From Luzula sylvatica (Eukaryota > Streptophyta > Magnoliopsida > Poales > Juncaceae), in NCBI GenBank assembly GCA_946800325.1, contig OX326956.1:23906356-23970355 (forward strand): 64,000 nt of DNA, in the 5' to 3' direction. This document shows, in pieces, positions 47,785 through 58,271 of this stretch (the stretch's first letter is position 1; every line of letters begins with the position of its first letter). Made by a program: the position numbers and the translations under genes. Under the pieces are notes generated by a model that did not search any database, was not told the origin of the DNA, and saw only the letters and a list, made by a program, of their open reading frames with translations.

Positions 47785-49479
47785 TTAGGGGCTGTTTGGC
47801 GTCAAGAGTTTTGAGCCAGAGCGGAACTAAAAATGTCTGCAAAACACAATTCTCTGTTTGGCGCAAGAAAAATAAAGGAATTATAAAACCCCGGTCTCCC
47901 AAAACTCTCCAAATTTGGCTCCACGAAAACTCAGAGCGCCAAGGTGCGGCAAAATATTTACTCTTCTTTCTTCTAATTGCTAGCGCCAAGAATAAAAGGG
48001 GTATTATAAAGCCTTGTTCATCTTTTCTCCCCTCAGGATTGGACTAGCCAGGTTCGTCTAGGGTTTCTCACTCCAACGAAACTCACGATTGCTAGGGTCT
48101 TTCTTCTCTGTTTTCACTTGATCTCTCTAAGCAGCCTCAAGGTTCTCTCTCCAAATCGAGATCGATTCGATCCATTTCTCCAATGAACTGGGTCTTCTCA
48201 GCTCTCCACGACGCCTTTCTCTTGCAGGACTGATAGCTCCTTTCTCTTGCTAAACTGAGTTCATTGATTTTAAATTTGGGGCCAATTGGTACTCCTTATA
48301 AGATTCAGTTGTCTGTTTTCTTTTTTCATTATTCATTCAATTTATTTTTGTCCTGAGTTGTGTTTTTGTTCCCCTCGACACATTAATATGGCTTCACATT
48401 ATAGCAGATAAATTAAGGCATTGGTTGTGTTTGTAGTTTAAATTTGGAAATACAAAATCTGAAGAGATGGTGATGTTATCGATTTAGCACTTTGTAGTTT
48501 GTATAAAATCAAGTACTATTTGTAAATATTTTCATGTAATTAGATGCTTATTTTATTTGGTGATGTATACCTAAACAAATGCACAAACTCTGTTTTATCA
48601 TGTTTATTTTATTTGACGATGTATATCTAAGATTTTTTTAATTAAACTTTATAATGGAATCAGTGATTTTGTATAGTTAGATTTTGTGGTTTTGAAATGA
48701 CGTATTATAAATGATTTTATATGAATAAAATAATATAATAACAATATTTTTATATTATTATAATGATTTTATATGTATATAGTATATACTATTATTATAT
48801 GTATGATATAATAATATTATTTTATAGATATGACGTATTATAAATTATATTATTATATCCGTGTAACTAATATAATATTATATATTATTATAATAATGTT
48901 ATATTATATCTATTTAATTAATATTACATTATATATGTTTATAAATAATATTATTATACGAATATAATATAATATTATTATAATAATATATAATATAATA
49001 TTAATTGTACTGAGATAATATTATATTATATGACTTTAATAATTCTAATATAATTATTATTAGAAAAATATATAATATAATATTGATATATGGATATAAT
49101 ATTTTATATCTTATATAATAATATATAATAATTACATTATAACAATAAAATTATTATATTATAATTATTATATTCATATAATATAGTATTATATCTATAT
49201 AATTAATATTATATTATATATTATTATTTTAACAATAAATAATATTACATGGATAGAATAAAATATTATTGTTTTTATCAATTTTAATGAAATTTTTTCC
49301 TACATTTCAATAACAAAATTCCAAATTTTGTAAACAACCAAACAAAGAATTATATTTTCCATCATCTTATAATTCGGACATCCAAACAAACTGTAGAATT
49401 ACAAATTGCAGAACTTTTTACTCCTCCACCTTATAATCCAATTCCATACTACTAATTCCGCTTGCCAAACGGCCCCTTA
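47785..49479. mobile_element. PIF/Harbinger-like DNA transposon, non-autonomous
   Basis: The element runs 47788-49476 (1,689 bp). Its termini GGGGCTGTTTGGC and, inverted, GGGGCCGTTTGGC match at 12 of 13 bases. It is flanked by TTA at 47785-47787 and 49477-49479, the 3-bp target duplication typical of PIF/Harbinger elements. The empty site is visible in the duplicate at 52.75 kb (gatattagaggattgctg) and, slightly changed, at 27.41 kb (gatatcagaggattactg). No transposase frame was found. The interior has a pyrimidine-rich, gene-leader-like part (48000-48330), possibly captured, and an extremely AT-rich part (48690-49260). It sits about 575 bp upstream of the U1-70K ATG. Confidence 0.88.
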
Positions 49480-49870
49480 GAGGATTACTGAATAAGAATG
49501 AGAACTTTAATCATTATATTATATTCATGACCCAAATTATATGTGATGGTTGGTTGGAGCCCCAAAATTTTACGAAGCCCCCAAATTTTACCGGTGCATG
49601 CGAGTATGGGCCTGCACGGCTGCCGGGTAGTTCGCGTTTCGCAACATGATTTGGTTCGAATCCCCCATTGTTACTCGGTACCATAGAAAAATGACAAAAA
49701 GCATCGACCGAGAATTGTAGATGTTATATTATAGTTGATAACCAGGTTTTGCATCTAAAAAAAGACGAGCTGATATTTTTGTGTATATAACGAATTAATA
49801 AAGAAAGATGATATGGATTGAAATAATAAACTATATACGTTGAAATTTTTTAATTTAAATATTATAATAA
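49480..49870 (-). repeat. Second U1-70K 5' unit (tandem copy C)
   Basis: This DNA continues the U1-70K upstream region after the transposon and runs into another copy of exon 1, so the upstream DNA of one unit borders the exon of the next. Shared phrases with the unit at 27.43-27.72 kb include gaggattactgaataagaa, gttggttggagccccaaaat and gaaaaatgacaaaaagcat. Confidence 0.82.
49607..49668 (-). pseudogene. U1-70K exon 1 pseudo-copy C
   Basis: On the minus strand ATG at 49668 opens MGDSNQIMLRNANYPAAVQA, matching the first 20 residues of the real protein with a few changes. After that the match ends and the frame stops within a few codons. The splice donor is lost. It lies 2.4 kb upstream of the functional start in the same orientation. 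Confidence 0.87.
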
Positions 49871-50820
49871 AAGTTGATTTTCGCAAATTCAACTGGGTTA
49901 ATTGAAAATTGTTCTTATAAAATATCATTACAACTAATAGTTGAAAATAAAAATAAGTTAGTGCGAGAAGTTAAAGCGGAAGTAAAAGTTTTGATGATAC
50001 GGACCGTCTTTGTTTTGATTAATAGGATAAATTATTACAAAAAGACGATATGGGTTGAAATAATAAATTGATGGGCTAAAGTAATAAAATTTCAAGATTC
50101 ATAAATAAAAGTTGATTTTCGCAAATTCAACTGGGTTAATTGAAAATTGTTCTTATAAAATATCATTACAACTAATAGTTGAAAATAAAAATAAGTTAGT
50201 GCGAGAAGTTAAAGCGGAAGTAAAAGTTTTGATGATACGGACCGTCTTTGTTTTGATTAATAGGATAAATTATTACAAAAAGACGATATGGGTTGAAATA
50301 ATAAATTGATGGGCTAAAGTAATAAAATTTCAATATTCATAAATAAAAGTTGATTTTCGCAAATTCAACTGGGTTAATTGAAAATTGTTCTTATAAAATA
50401 TCATTACAACTAATAGTTGAAATAAAAATAAGTTAGTGCGAGAAGTTAAAGCGGAAGTAAAAGTTTTGATGATACGGACCGTCTTTGTTTTGATTAATAG
50501 GATAAATTATTACAAAAAGACGATATGGGCTGAAATAATAAATTGATGGGCTAAAGTAATAAAATTTCAATATTCATAAATAAAAGTTGATTTTCGCAAA
50601 TTCAACTGGGTTAATTGAAAATTGTTCTTATAAAATATCATTACAACTAATAGTTGAAATAAAAATAAGTTAGTGCGAGAAGTTAAAGCGGAAGTAAAAG
50701 TTTTGATGATACGGACCGTCTTTGTTTTGATTAATAGGATAAATTATTACAGAAAGACGATATGGGCTGAAATAATAAATTGATGGGCTAAAATAATAAA
50801 ATTTCAATATTCATAAATAA
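49871..50820. repeat. Four tandem copies of a 238-bp unit
   Basis: Units start at 49871, 50109, 50347 and 50584, each with aagttgattttcgcaaattc, and are 238, 238, 237 and 237 bp long; a fifth begins at 50821 and diverges after about 15 bp. They are nearly identical, so the amplification is recent. The first two units each contain the same 65-codon frame by virtue of the repeat; it is not supported as a gene. Each unit carries gatgggcta and the last ones also atatgggctgaaataataaa, both TGGGCT-type words also found upstream of U1-70K. A diverged single unit lies at 53.60-53.91 kb. Confidence 0.95.
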
Positions 50821-52309
50821 AAGTTGATTTTTTTCGCAAAGCATTCGACTCGCTTAATTAAAAATTTCTTTGTTTTTCACATCATTCGCAATTTCTAATG
50901 AGCTAACAAAACGTCATTACAAGTATTAGTTAGAAGTTAAGCAAATAATTGTGGAAAGTTAAAACGTTACTATAAGTGAAAGTTCTTATTGATTGTTAAT
51001 CCTAAGCAAATTGTACGTCGTTAGTAATTGTATATTATTAAGTGGACTAATATATATAAACAAAACATTTGCATGGCCAATATACTATTTTATTTTCATT
51101 ATACTTTTCAAGACTAATATCCAGTTTTCAATGTTCATATATTATTTTTATAATTATTTTATTATATGCCGGATCAATATATTGTTTTCATGATCAATAT
51201 ACTATTTGAAGTGCCAAGTTTTATGATATTTACCATAAACCCCCTCATCCTTTGAGTACCTCTAAATCCTTTGAGTACCCCCTCATCCTTCGAAACTAAT
51301 AAATAAATAATGAGATAAAATTTCGTAACAATACATTAAGATATTTTGTACTACTATTTTACGATACATTTTCTAATGTAATAATTTCATATAAACTTTA
51401 ATGAAATATTAGTATTTATATTTTTTACATAACATAAAATAATACTTTATATTATTTCAAACCCGTAAAATGATAATATATTATAAGTGGTATCACAAAG
51501 CATCGTAAATATAATGTGATAAAATATTTTGTGATTTTATATTTTATTTGTTATTGATTTATTGTCTAAAATTGAACAAAGTAATTTATTAAAGAGAAAA
51601 ATATTGAAGGAAACGTATTGTGGTCCAAAAATAATATGAAATGGACGAAATGTTAAAATTAAGGTCATTGGAGGTGTAAATAATATTCAATGCACATTGT
51701 ACGGGCATTTTGAGAAAATCAAGAAAAGATGGGAATTTTGTTAAATAAAGAAAAAGTGTTTATTTTTCAATTTACCATTATTATATAATTGTTAGGATAA
51801 TAATAGGGGGTTCTTTGGAAATCCTTTTAATGTTTTTTCTTTAAGTTAATAATTATGTTACATTTAAAGGTGACAAATCGGGTTGGTCGAGTCATAATCG
51901 GATGAGTTTTTTCATGTTCGGATCATTCTTATGTCCAAGTCTTAAATCATATCTAGGTGGAGTTGTGTTCGGGCTTTTTCAAGTTAAATTAAGTGCCCGA
52001 ATCAGATTATTTGTGTTCGGATTATCTCGAATTTGAGTTTGTTATTCAGGATAGTTAATTTATTGGAGAATATTGAAGGAGAACAACTTCTAAAGGAAAT
52101 TGTTAAATTGAGAGAAATAATTAGGGACATGCTTGGAGGAAAAACAATTGCGCCTTACGGTGAAATTTTGGACTCAAATGGAAAAATAAATAAATAAAAG
52201 ATATTCGACTAAGAGCCGCATCCATTTATATGCTTGGAAAAAACACAACCATGAAATTATTAAATGGCTATTCTCTCAAATTCATAGTTTCTCTTTAATT
52301 AATATTTAT
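50821..52309. other. AT-rich DNA inside the U1-70K duplication region
   Basis: The first 180 bp contain tcgcaaagcattcgactcg and aaacgttactataagtgaaag, which correspond to the start of the detached copy at 26.83-26.92 kb. The rest is unrecognised. A patch at 51870-52040 has repeated cgg/ttcgg words (gttcggatcattc, gtgttcggattatc) of unknown origin. No gene was found. Confidence 0.5.
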
Positions 52310-53130
52310 TTTTTATTTATGAAAAATAATAACACCAACATATAAATGTAATAAATATCAATTATCATAAATAAAAAAATATAATGATCATTTGGTAAAT
52401 AAAAATATTTACGCTGTAAATTACATCATGTCATCCGGTGCAATAGTGTTTATTCCAAAATAAAAGTAGAAACAAACAATATCAATGCTTGACATTTTTT
52501 TTTGCTTTCAAACATTCATGTTATTTGTGCATACAAACTAAATCATCACACTATTTTCATGATAAATTTATAACGAATTTGGAGAACTCATAATATTCTA
52601 ATGACATTATGCATATAAAATTTCAGAAACTAATAAACAAATCATTCAATCTCTCATCTTTGTAGACAGAAATATAATAAATGTGTAAACTCAAACAAGA
52701 CTATGAAGTGAAATGTTTCTGTCAGGATGTAAGTGTTTACAATGAGATATTAGAGGATTGCTGAATAAAAATGAAAATTTGAATCATTATATTTTACTCA
52801 TGACGAGAAACGAATACAAGCCATGGTTATTTTAGGTGGTTGGTTGGAGCTCCAAAATTTTATGAAGCCCCCAAATTGTATGAATGTATAGGAACTTTGC
52901 GGGGGCATGCTGACTCATTTCATGCCTTGGCTCGGGCCTGCACGGTTACGGGGTAGTCGGTGTTTTCCAACATGGTTTGTTCAAATTTCCGTCTGTGCGC
53001 ATCAACCGAGAACTGGAGATGTTATATATTACACTTGATAAAGAGGTTTTCTACATATATGACATTTTTGTGTATATGACAATTAATATAGAGAGATGAT
53101 ATGGACTGAAATAATAACTATGTATGCTGA
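52310..53130 (-). repeat. Third U1-70K 5' unit (tandem copy D)
   Basis: Colinear with the upstream region of U1-70K: tatcaattatcataaataaa, caatatcaatgcttgacat, cataatattctaatgacatt, gatattagaggattgctg and gttggttggagctccaaaat occur in the same order. It preserves the uninterrupted version of the transposon target site at about 52746. Confidence 0.83.
52921..52993 (-). pseudogene. U1-70K exon 1 pseudo-copy D
   Basis: The minus strand shows a diverged exon 1: the start codon has become ACG, two bases are missing shortly after it, and from an internal ATG the reading MLENTDYPVTVQARAKA matches residues 8-24 of U1-70K. It then reaches a stop. It has kept slightly more of the exon than the other two copies but has lost the start. 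Confidence 0.84.
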
Positions 53131-53590
53131 TTCAATTTAATATTCTATCTTGTATCTATTTTTAGGGAAATTGTCCCTCTAAGTTAGTCACGTCGCCTGC
53201 TTCCTCACAATTTTTTTTTTTTATTTTCTGTGGTTTGCTTTGTGTGCCGTTTGTGTTGCTTCTTTCTTACCCGTTCGATTGAAAGATCGGACGGTCGATA
53301 ATTGAACGAACTCGGAGTAAGTAGACTAATGTTTCTTCCTGAGGCATGAATCTCATGAACCGAGTCTATACAGAAAATTTCTTCACCTCATTTCATTACC
53401 GTTCCTTCTTCTCTCTCTTTCCTCATTTTTCGACGATGCAAAGAAGGCTGCAAAAAACCTACCGGCCGACAAATCCTAGGAATTGTACAACTCGATTCCG
53501 CCGCAGCCCACTCCGTCCTCTTCTTCTCTCCCCTCTTTCTCTTTTCATTCATGCTCGCCAAAAAAAATCACGAAATCTAGAGCGATCCTC
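53131..53590. other. Unassigned DNA
   Basis: A less AT-rich patch with an ATG-initiated frame of 99 codons at 53346. Its protein is Arg/Phe/Ser-rich and resembles nothing recognised, so it is not called as a gene. Confidence 0.45.
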
Positions 53591-53909
53591 TATATTGCTT
53601 GTTATAATAAAAGTTGATTTTCACAAATTGATCTCAGTTAATTGAAAATTGTTCTTATTATCCACACCAAACTGTAACTTGTAATAATTTAATAAAATAT
53701 CATTACAATTGTCGATGGACCCATATTTCAATTGGTTAAATGCGAGTCACAAAAAATCATATGTTGTGAAAAATTATTGATTCAGCATTTTCCATTTATT
53801 ATAAAATATATACCATTACAAGTTTACAATGAATAGTTAAAAATTAGAATAAGTTAGTGTGGGAAATCAAAGTTTTGATGGTATGGACTAATGGGCTATG
53901 TTTTTTGCT
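53591..53909. repeat. Diverged single copy of the 238-bp unit
   Basis: The stretch contains aaaagttgattttcacaaatt, aattgaaaattgttctta, aatatcattacaa and aagttagtgtgggaaatcaa in the order of the tandem units at 49.87-50.82 kb, with insertions between them. It is the target into which the RNase H LINE inserted. Confidence 0.75.
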
Positions 53910-54747
53910 TAATAGTATAAATTTTTTTTTTGATTGAAACCCGTAGGCTCTTTCATTAAATACCAAAGAAAAGAGTAAATTACATCAAACATAACCTCAC
54001 TATCCTAAGTACTGGCTAAAACTGCTAAAAGAAATGAGAAAGAAAAAGCTTCGTGCATCTTACAACATAACCAAATATAAATAAAAAAAAAAAAGACTCA
54101 ATCAAAAGAAACACTAAAGTACTCAACCAAAATGGAGATACATTTCTCCACGATTCCATCAGTCAGCCTTGGAAAAATTGTATCCTCATATTCGTTTTGC
54201 AGTAGTCTGACCATATTTGCCAGTTGATCAGCTTGTGCGTTAAGTGCTCTCGGTACCCAATGGAAGGTTGGGTCATTTAATCGTCGCTTCCAGAGAACAC
54301 AGTCTCTTGCTCGTTGTGTCGCTTGCCACGTCGATGGTAAGATTGAATCCGGAGTGGTATTTTGCTGCATAATCTGAATAACCTCTTGGTTATCAGATAC
54401 AAATGCACATGGCATATCTTCATACTTCTTCAGCATGAATTGGATTCCCATAGATAGAGCTTCAAATTCACCCTCTAGCGGACGATAACACTCCGTTCTT
54501 CCAACCGCTTTGACATGAATTATATGCCCGATTCGATTTTTAACTATAACCGCTAACCCGAACATGTTATGTACGTCGCCCGAGTAATCGACATAACAGG
54601 TGTATTCCGATACCAGTGGATCATGGTCTATATTAATCACCGACGGACTAGCTTGTTTACTGGCTATACATCTTTCTCTTGTATTCTTTTCGGCTTGTGT
54701 TATAATAAGAGGGAAGTATGGTTGGGTCTTATGTAATAGTATAAATT
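53910..54747 (-). mobile_element. 5'-truncated LINE with RNase H domain, with target-site duplications
   Basis: The 14-bp sequence taatagtataaatt stands at 53910-53923 and 54734-54747 and brackets a minus-strand insertion of about 810 bp. A T-run at 53922-53931 is the poly(A) tail. Only the last part of ORF2 and the 3' UTR are present. Its RNase H domain and its 3' UTR (gattgaaacccgtaggctct) separate it from the LINE family at 24.4 and 61.2 kb, whose ORF2 ends at the zinc-binding domain. Confidence 0.92.
54098..54733 (-). pseudogene. LINE-encoded RNase H (RVT_3) fragment
   Basis: The frame runs from the truncated 5' end of the insertion to the stop at 54098. From the ATG at 54640 it has 180 residues. 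RNase H features: CYVDYSGD with Asp18, EGEFEALSMGI with Glu58, FVSDNQEVIQIM with Asp83, and FHWVPRALNAQADQLANM with Asp138, giving the four acidic catalytic positions in the expected order. In plant L1 elements and domesticated relatives this domain removes RNA from RNA-DNA hybrids. The frame is unbroken, but with no start upstream and no promoter it is most likely a dead-on-arrival copy. Confidence 0.88.
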
Positions 54748-57306
54748 ATGGGTAGTTCTATGGTAAAACCTTTTGTAAAAAAGGTAATTTATGTATTACA
54801 AAAATTAAAATGTTATTAATATTTGTTCTCTCCATTTTTTATAATCTGATTTGTCCATTTGAATGAATTTCCTAATCTTTCTCATTTAATTAATGCTAAC
54901 GGAAATTTTATTTTCTCCTCTAATTAATGCTCTTGCATTTTCTTTCTCCAAATATGACATACAAATAAATTTTAAAACATTTTTTTAAAAGCAATCCGGA
55001 TATTTATCCGGATGAGTCTCGGATCACCGGTCGGACCGTGGTTCAATCGGTTAAAACTGCCTATTCTTGTAAAATATTTTTGTATGTATATTTGTGAACC
55101 TATTATTATTTACATAAATAAAAAGATAAAATTCAATTCAACTAAAACCATAACAATAAATAACATCATAAATCAATTAGCATCAAATAGACGCAAATTA
55201 CATACATAAAATATTGTACTAACATGATATTGTCAACAATAACTAGAATTGTTTAACAATGTATAACAACAATTTCCGCAATGACATAATGAGATAAATT
55301 ACATAAAAGCGAGCCATCAATTCAAGAACCATCCACATAACATATATTTAAATACAAATTTACCAAGCAAATAACTAAATGGTTTTGTCGAGGCCTCTTA
55401 GGGACAAACTGATTCATTCACCCCGCATCTATTAAGCATTTTTATTTTTCATTGTCAGCCTCTATATTTATCTATTTATCTTTGAACAAAACATATCCAC
55501 ATTTTTGAAACATAATTAGACCAAACTTGTATTGTTATTGTATCAATTGTGTAGGAACAAAATTTCAGTATGGATGATGATCTGCATTTATAGCTTCGAG
55601 TTTTAGACTTTAGTCGACAAATTATGCATAAAATCTAGGAGCATTTATACATATAACCCTATTTTTAATCAAAATTTAAAAAATAATCCCTTTCTAAAAA
55701 TATTCCAAAAATAACCCTCTTTTTGATAATATTCCAAAAATAACCCAAACCGAGATTTTAAATCTCGCCGGAAATTTTTTATTTTTTTAAATATGATATA
55801 TTTCCCCAAATTTTACCATAATATATTTTATAAACTAATTAATACACTTAATTAAAATAATAACTAGTACATATTGGCCGTTAACTTAATACATAATTAA
55901 TATTTATTCGAATTTATAAATTTGAATAAATTTTAATGAATATTTAATTATAACTTTTAATTAGTACGTTAATTAAATGTAATTGTTTTATAATGGAGCA
56001 TTCGGCGGATACATTTTGGGAGTGATTTTTTTTTTAAAGTTACGGACAACTATTGAAAAAAATATATTAAAATTTATTGCATTTGAAATCGTATATTAAT
56101 ATTTAATAATAATAATAATAATAATAATTATTATTATTATTATTATTGTTGATGTTGTTGTTATTGTAAAAATCTTATATAATCTTAAGCATGTTATGTT
56201 TGTATTTTTTCCAAACAACTTTAATATCTATACAATAGTTTACTTACCATACGAAAGCACATGTCGAGTATTAATGTTGTTTTTAAAGTTGTTAATTCGA
56301 AAATATCATATGATGTTTAATTATGTTTCATTCTTAATAAATTATGATTTTTTTAATTACTATTAAATGTGATATTATATATAATTTTCATTTTGTTCTG
56401 GATCACTGAAAATATATTAAAATCGTATAATTAATCGTGTCCAGTTAGTACATGGGTCGTGTAGTTCATCGTTCGTATATTTGGTATTGCGTAAACTATC
56501 GTGAACAATAACGATACAATATTTGTTGTTATACATTTCCGTAAATAAATATTATATTTTAAATATTATTATATAGTACCATTAAAATATGTATTGATAT
56601 TATGATTATAAATTAATGAATTATACAAATGTGATGAAATTAATTATTATGTTAAATAATGTTATTTTGAAATAATATTGTCATATTTACCATTAAAATT
56701 AATATTATGTATTAAAATGAAAAATGCTCCGAGTCGGTCTTTATCGACTTCAATGTAGTCATTCTCTTAAAAGATATACTATAAATACAAAAATGTATAT
56801 CAGGCTAACAAATGTATTCGTAGATTTCAATCCTAAGTTCTACAAAGCCAGATATACTATAAACAATTAATGTTATTATCTTAAATATTTAGAAAGTATT
56901 CTTATTTTACTAATCGTAGTCTTATTTTATAAACTGAGTAATTAATGCAATTATTTCAATAACTAATTTTAAATACATCTGTGGATGATGGACGAAAATA
57001 AAAATACTTAGTGTTTTACAATGAATATATTAGAAAAATTAATATATATGAGGGTTAGTGAATTAATATATAATTATCCTATCATATTCATATTCATTTA
57101 ATGTTTAATTAACATCGAGTACCTTAAAACTATTTAAAATATACGAAAGAGAAACAGGATAACAATAAATATATTTTGAGCCATATAAAATTAACATGAT
57201 TATAAATTAAGCAATTAAGTCATTAATTAAATTAATATTTAGTAAATTAAGAAATGGAGGGTTCCATTTAGATACAATAGACTGATAGAAATAAACAAAG
57301 ACTAAG
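54748..57306. other. AT-rich intergenic DNA
   Basis: No gene. At 55690-55790 there are repeated aaaataaccc words followed by cgagattttaaatctcg, a near-perfect inverted repeat. At 56106-56150 an AAT run turns into an ATT run, which makes a self-complementary microsatellite. A small GC patch at 55000-55060 (ccggtcggaccg, ggttcaatcgg) was not recognised. Confidence 0.55.
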
Positions 57307-57420
57307 AATGTGAACCGCTCCCACATTGATGAGACGGTGCACGGTGAACCATGTCTAATGAAGTCAAAAGCATCAGTCTTCTTCCTTCCGACAAACTCTT
57401 TCATCTTCAATCTCCATGGC

Positions 57421-57513
57421 TGTCCGAAAAACTTCTTCCCACCTCACCACGACTGTCCGAGAAACTCCTTCCCACCTCGCCACGACTGTCCGAAAAACTG
57501 CTTCCCACCTCAG
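57421..57513 (+). repeat. Three tandem 33-bp units
   Basis: Units of the form tgtccgaaaaacttcttccc-acctcaccacgac occur three times with few changes. Because 33 is divisible by three, two frames stay open across them (for example an ATG frame at 57351 with a repeated SEKLLPTSPRL). Neither resembles a known protein. The block ends about 60 bp upstream of the U6-type promoter. Confidence 0.85.
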
Positions 57514-57573
57514 GCTTTCAATTTCTACGGGCCGTATTGTTTCGACAGGCCGTCCGTTCCGGAATTCTTTTTA

Positions 57574-57616
57574 GTCCCACCTTGGTATTGCTTGAAACAA
57601 AAGAACTGTTTATATA
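57574..57616 (+). promoter_or_regulatory. U6-type (Pol III type 3) promoter: USE and TATA
   Basis: GTCCCACCTTG at 57574-57584 matches the plant snRNA upstream sequence element RTCCCACATCG at 9 of 11 positions. TTTATATA follows at 57609-57616, with 24 nt between them. In plants this short spacing marks Pol III genes (U6, U3, MRP, telomerase RNA), while Pol II snRNA genes have about ten more bases. The predicted start is near 57640. Confidence 0.72.
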
Positions 57617-57637
57617 CCGCTGCGAAACTGTTGATAG

Positions 57638-57755
57638 CACCCGAGGGATGAGACCGGATGGTAGTCGCAGCCGATTAAGCATAAGGTATATATAACTGAT
57701 TAACGTCCCACGTGGCGGGCCTTCCTTAATCGGCTATAGTCCCTCACCATTTTTT
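57638..57755 (+). ncRNA. Candidate Pol III small RNA gene, unidentified
   Basis: The sequence between the predicted start (about 57640) and a T6 terminator (57750-57755) is about 110-115 nt. It folds: GAGGGA (57643-57648) pairs with TCCCTC (57740-57745), and AGCCGATTAAG (57669-57679) pairs perfectly over 11 bp with CTTAATCGGCT (57725-57735). The apical loop contains gtcccacgtggcgggc, which can form a further short stem. It does not match U6, U3, 7SL, U6atac or any spliceosomal RNA that I know, and lacks a telomere template such as ctaaaccct. An alternative is a non-transcribed foldback, but promoter spacing, paired ends and terminator all agree. Expression is unknown. Confidence 0.5.
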
Positions 57756-57761
57756 ATTTTT

Positions 57762-58260
57762 GTCACGAATTGAATCTGAACTTCAATTTGCCCTTTTTCA
57801 TTGTTCTCTTTTAATTTTCAGATGCTTCGAGAGAAGAAGAATTGCATGTATAGAAGGCGTTTGATGAAATGACGAAGTGAAATTGGGAGATGTGTGGGTG
57901 ATTTTGTTTTGATCTCCTGCTTGATTGATTGAGCTTTCTTTGTGGGTGATTTAGTGTGCTTAAATTAAACTAAGGCAAAGGCATATAACGTGTTTGATGA
58001 AATGCCGAAGTGAAATTGGGACTACTTGATTGATTGAGCTGTGTGGGTGATCGATTTAGTGTGCTTAAACTGAGGAGGTATGCGGATTATTGATTGGGTA
58101 ATTTTGTTTTGCTTATTTTCGTGACATTTTATTGCTTTAATTTTGTACGTAGTATTGAATTGAGAAATTTCAACTTCTCTACAAACTCTCTGACGAGGTC
58201 AATTTTCGTTTTTATTATTCTCATAAATCTGAAACTGAGAAATTATCATTGTATTTCAGA
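57762..58260 (+). other. Region with an imperfect internal duplication
   Basis: Two stretches near 57857 and 57989 share gtttgatgaaatg, gaagtgaaattggga, cttgattgattgagct and gtgggtgat. The word tttgatgaaatgccg could encode FDEMP as in PPR proteins, but no PPR frame continues. It may be the leader or first intron of the gene-like sequence that follows. Confidence 0.4.
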
Positions 58261-58271
58261 TCGCATCTGAG

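Noticed and set aside
49874..50309. Two identical 65-codon frames
   Set aside because: They are created by the 238-bp tandem units and are lost in the later units and in the diverged single copy.
55000..55060. tRNA- or SINE-like B-box (ggttcaatcgg) in a GC patch
   Set aside because: No A box, no acceptor stem and no cloverleaf could be drawn; no tail typical of SINEs.
57704..57715. Third USE-like word gtcccacgtgg
   Set aside because: No TATA box 24 or 34 nt downstream. It lies inside the predicted RNA and is better explained as a G-box-like or stem sequence.
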